A stretch of DNA of 64,000 nt from Cycas panzhihuaensis. Lineage: Eukaryota; Cycadophyta. The DNA lies in contig CM041465.1 of NCBI GenBank assembly GCA_023213395.1, positions 46,631,741 to 46,695,740 on the forward strand. Reading direction: 5' to 3'. A program made the translations under genes and the position numbers. Within the stretch, counting starts at the first letter, position 1. Each line of letters opens with the position of its first letter. This document shows positions 58,261 through 64,000 of this stretch, piece by piece. The notes beneath the pieces were generated by a model. It saw only the letters and a program-made list of their open reading frames with translations, made no database searches and was not told the origin of the DNA.

Positions 58261-59270
58261 GTGGTAGATCGACAAGCTCCTAAATGCCTCATCTTTTCTA
58301 GTTAGAAAATCCACCCACTCTTTCTTGTTAAAATTGTCAATGAAGGATACATAATATAATTTTTGCTTCAATGATGGAATGGGCATTGGTCTGCATAGAT
58401 CAGAGTGTACCAATTAAAAAGGATGACTCAATTTACATTGATTGTCAGTAAAAGGCTGCCTATAAGATTTGGTTATGATATAGGCTTCACATTCAAATAG
58501 CTTAGAGGAGAACTTGGGTAGACCTGGAAGGGTGTGATAAAGATCTCTAAGTTGATTGATATGAACATGGCCCATGCAAGCATGCCAAAGAGCTTATGGG
58601 AATATCTTAAGGTGTGTCAAAGTAGTATTAAAAGCAAAGTCTTCATCGGTATAAGGGCTTTAAGTGTAGTTGGCTTTTGAAGATGGGGAATCATTCAGTC
58701 TAAATAATTTACTAATAAATACCCTAGTCAAGACCACTCGATTTATTAAAGGGTAAATGACCTAAAGAGTTTGGTCATTTATGGTAACACTTAGATCAAA
58801 TACATGGGAGATAAGAATAGATAAGAAGAGTAGGTTTTGTTTTAGATTAGGAATATACAAGACATCAAGTAATGTAAAATCTCTCAAGCCTAGGAGTTTC
58901 AGGCATATGTTTCCAATACCTTCAACCAATTGTTAGGATTTATTATCCATGTGAATAATACCATATACAATGGAATCAAAAGTTTAATATAAATCTCGAT
59001 TGCAGGTCATATATTGTTTTGCTCCTATATCCATAATCCATGAGGAGGTGTTTAAAGTTATGTTATTTATAACTCCAAGAGGGATTTGTATTGGTGATTC
59101 AAGATCATAAGTGGCTTAGCCACAATAGGCTTAAAAATACCTCTTAATTTGATCAACAGTTTCTCAAGTCTTTAAATGTGTGCCTGAGTAAAACATGCAC
59201 CATCAAACTGTTCTTTGTATGCTTCATCAATATTGTGTGTCTTGTATTTCTATTAAAATTTAGGCAACTT
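58261..59270 (-). pseudogene. Copia protease and integrase of element C
   Basis: Minus-strand reading gives a protease-like SWIMDIGAKQYMT near 59010-59050 (Asp-Ser-Gly changed to Asp-Ile-Gly), VLYIPNLKQNLLFLS, then the pre-integrase block ALWHACMGHVHINQLRDL near 58560-58610. The integrase start follows (LVHSDLCRPMPIPSLK, YYVSFIDNFNKKEWVDFL, near 58330-58410). The rest of the catalytic core is absent or shortened before RT begins at about 58255, implying an internal deletion of roughly 1 kb. Confidence 0.7.
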
Positions 59271-59553
<283 letters not shown>

Positions 59554-59849
59554 ACATATATCCTGTGCCCCTTCCTCTAAAATTTCAAGTTAATCAGAGT
59601 CTATTTAGTTGGGTTTCTGAGCTCTCGAAGAAGGCATGCAACTCATGCATAGGTTGTGCGACCAAAAAATTCAAAAACTCATTTAAATTTTTCATATTTG
59701 TATCTTATGTTTTAAAAATTTAGTCATAAGATATTAAATTTGATTTAAATCTCACTTTAAATCCATCGCAGCCCATTTGTTTGGTCACATTCAGCCCTCA
59801 TATGACCTCAAGTTATCATTTATGTTTGAGTTATTCACCCCTTATTTTT
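59554..59849. other. Unassigned spacer before gypsy pol
   Basis: No gene recognised. Plus-strand Tat-type RT becomes readable from about 59850. Confidence 0.4.
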
Positions 59850-62035
59850 TAAAATTTAAAGGTATTTTTCAATTTCTTCATAGATGATTTAATAGGCCTT
59901 CCCTAAAAGGGGGTCAATCACATTATGGACTTTAGGATAATACTCCTTAGATATTATAAATATCATGTTAGCCTCAATTCATTTCAATGTATCTTTATGG
60001 TAACAATTGGCAAAATGCTAGGTTTCCTAGGATCACAATAAGTGATCTAAGTTGACCCCAACAAGGTCAAAGATATAACAGAGATGCCTTCTCTAAAGAT
60101 ATAATAATAAATTAAGTCATTTTTGGGTTATTTAGGGTTCTTCAAGTGCCTTTTGGCAGACTTCACCCTTAATGTAAAGTTGTTAACTAATCTCCTTAAA
60201 AAGTGTACCCCATTTGCTTGGTCTCCTAAAGTATATGAAGCTTTTCAAGAGCTTAAGAGGGCTCTTATTTTAGCACCTATGTTAGACCCACCATTATTTG
60301 ATCAACCTTTCATCCTATATACCTCAACAACCAATAAGTATGTTAGCATTATGTTTTCTCAAGAAGATGATCCTAAAGTCAAGTGAGCAATGTATTTCAC
60401 AAATCGTAATCTTATTGTAGTTGAAGTCAATTACCCACTAGCTATAAAAGAATGCCTAGCTATGGTATTCACCATTAAGAAGCTTTGACATTGCCTTCTT
60501 AGTATTACCATCCATGTCATGGTTTAATTAGACCCACTATGCTACCTAATTATTAGGTCTGATATAATAAGGAGAACAAGCAAGTGGGCTATCTTCCTCT
60601 AAGAATATAACTTAAAGGTTATCAATTGTAAATTAAAAAGAGGGACAATCGTGGCTAAGCAACTTGCTAATGCCCCCCTCCCTAATTCCACAAATACCTT
60701 GGTCGATGACTCCTTACCTAACGAAGTGATCTTAGCCCTTCAACAAGCTGACAACCATTTGTTGGCTAATAGCAAATGGTATGGTGATAATATCAACTAG
60801 TTAATATCGCAAAAATACCCTACCAATGCCAGTGAGAAGGTCAAGCTATGTATGAGGGCCTTTACTTGGCAATACTTCCTTATTAAGGATGTATTATACA
60901 AATGGTTATTTGATGGCATCCTCCTCTACTACATTAATCCCCAAGAGACCAATCAAGTCCTCCAAGGATGCCATGACAACATATGTAATGGACATTTTAG
61001 GGCCTAATCCATGGCTCAATGAATCCTTTACATGGGCTTTTATTAGCCAACCCTCTTTAATGATGCTTATGCCTATGCCCAATGATGTCAAAAATGCCAA
61101 GAGCATTCTAACATCATACACCAACCTTCTAAAGCATTGCACACAATCATGTTGCCATGGTTATTCTCCCAGTGGGAGCTTGACCTCATTGAGGATATCA
61201 ACCCCGCTTCCTTAGCCAAACATTAATTCATTCTAATAGTCACATAATACTTTACTAAATGGGTTGAGGCTATCCCTTTATCTTCTATGATAGGTAAAAT
61301 AATTATCAACTTCATCTTCTAACATATCATTTGTAGATTTGGGGTCCTCGATGTCCTTATCATAGACAACGGAACCCCATTTTGAAATAAGGAGATGGAT
61401 GAGATTTATAAGAAGTTTAGAATTTCTTATAAAACTTCATCTCCATACTACCCCTAAGCTAATGGATAGATCAAGGCTTTCAATACGACATTGATCAATA
61501 TCCTAAAGAAGATCATTGCCCAATCCTAATAGGATTATCACTTTCAACTTCACCCTACCTTATGGAGCTATTGAATATCTACTAGGATGGTTATAGGCAT
61601 GACACTATTTTCCTTGGTTTATGGATTAGAAGCAATATTACCCCTCAAAGTGGAAATCTCATCTTTATGGGTTTCCCTTAAAGAATTTGTACATGAAGAG
61701 TGGTGTCGCCAAGCTTGTCTTCTTGATTTGAAGACGTTAAACAAAAAATGCCTCACTACCTCCCAAACTAATATAGCATCAAAGGCTAAAACCCAAAAGA
61801 TGCATGGCAAATACCTATGACTATGAGCCCTAGTCCCTAGGAACCAAGTCCTCAAATTAGAGTATTCACATGATCGCCTTTCTAAATTTGGCCCCAAATG
61901 GGTGGGCCCCTTTATCATTGTTGAAAGCCTCAATAATGATGCATATCAATTTGTTATATTAGCCTTATATTCGAGAAGGTTGTTAATGGGAAATTCCTTA
62001 AGACATTTTATAGTTGTCCTCTCAACCTTTCAATG
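59850..62035 (+). pseudogene. Second Tat-like RT/RNase H/integrase relic
   Basis: Readable in plus frames: SLNSFQCIFMVTIGKMLGFL and VDPNKVKDITEMPS (RT end, 59970-60095), then an 87-codon open part (60123-60386) with FLGYLGFFK-like, TNLLKKCTPFAWSPKVYEAF and DQPFILYTSTTNKYVSIMF (RNase H start). Integrase includes VLQGCHDNICNGHF (near 60955), WELDLIEDINPAS (61170-61205), IIDNGTPF (61360-61384), and PYYP...NG-stop-IKAFNTTL (61445-61490), where the catalytic Glu is again Lys. The C-terminal part is 61587-61820 (FSLVYGLEAILPLKVEI), then KWVGPFIIVESLNNDAYQF. Organisation matches the Tat element at 22-26 kb but diverges strongly. Confidence 0.78.
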
Positions 62036-62570
62036 TAGGGGGTAGTTGAACTACACTCTGGTATGAGCCTAAACTACCAAAAATTGCTCTGATATGAGCC
62101 TAAACTATGAAACCTTGCTGAAAAATGAGTCTAAAATACATCTGTTCAGGAGGTCGGATGCCCCCCAAAAAGGGGACATGGTACCAAACTATACCCATCT
62201 TATTTCTTTACTCTAGAATGAGCTTAAACTACTAATGCCCATGTGTTTGCCATCCATAAAGGCGGTATCATGCTACGTGGAACTCTCTACCCTTCAACGA
62301 TCCTTGGTCATTAGCCAAACATACCCCACAATAAGGGCATGGGACTCCTCTATAAGTATAAACTACTAACTGACTGTGTTTCATGTGGATAGTATGTATG
62401 TACTATGTGTATGAGCTATGATACCATGCATAAGAGAAAATGCCAAGTTAAACATATGTAAAGATAAGCACATACTTATGTGGGGATGATTAAATGTATA
62501 AGAGTACATGCACATAACAAGTACATAAAGATACAAAAGATTGATGGGGTTCCAATTGGTCCCCCCCGCC

Positions 62571-62572
<2 letters not shown>
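62036..62572 (+). other. 3' UTR of second Tat-like element
   Basis: GTAGTTGAACTAC then three 31-bp units with core ATGAGYCTAAACTA starting at 62065, 62096 and 62127 (GAGCCT, GAGCCT, GAGTCT), and a further GAGCTTAAACTACTAATG at 62220. The core and the following CTAAT match the 92-bp array at 33946-34545. No LTR is visible before the microsatellite. Confidence 0.6.

Positions 62573-64000
<1,428 letters not shown>

Overview
This window reads as intergenic DNA from a large, AT-rich seed-plant nuclear genome. It is built almost entirely of decayed LTR retrotransposons nested in one another. The main clues are tRNA-Met-type primer-binding sites beside TG...CA long terminal repeats, plant-type Ty1/copia polyproteins, a Tat-like Ty3/gypsy element with very long LTRs, and long AT/AC microsatellites. 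I see no intact host gene, no rRNA, no CRISPR array and no bacterial-type operon. The species cannot be named from this sequence.

Layout. 1-11034: a very old copia-like element (LTRs 855-1371 and 9420-9923). Inside it sits a minus-strand LTR element (5253-9169) that lacks retroviral genes. In their place it carries a broken coiled-coil gene fragment, a tRNA-Ser(UGA) fragment and a phased AGATCT array. 11035-44125: a minus-strand LTR element (D) split by a ~30 kb plus-strand Tat-like element (13089-43524). The Tat element carries a young 3.77-kb internal tandem duplication (3' LTR end + PBS + gag, copies 14592-18355 and 18362-22117), one pol (22.0-26.2 kb), a cassette of minus-strand insertions (about 26.3-32.4 kb), a 92-bp tandem array in its 3' UTR (33946-34545), and a 3' LTR split by a TNT1-like copia element (36274-42532) with a perfect ATTCT target duplication.

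44.2-48.9 kb holds a Ty3/gypsy RT relic, a polypyrimidine block and an exon-like fragment. 48949-55827 is a plus-strand copia element with a repeat-rich leader and no matching 3' LTR. 56084-59448 is the 3' two-thirds of a minus-strand copia element of the same family as the 5' part seen at 29.1-32.4 kb. 59850-62560 is a second Tat-like pol and 3' UTR. 62573-64000 is a compound AT/AC/ATAC microsatellite that runs off the end of the window.

All coding regions are broken by stops and frameshifts, so nothing here is likely to make a working product. The interest lies in the order of insertion, the unusual noncoding architecture (helically phased repeats, repeated leader hairpins, dimeric 3' UTR arrays), the possible capture of host sequence, and the pattern of mutation (stops at Gln/Trp codons, loss of the integrase catalytic Glu).
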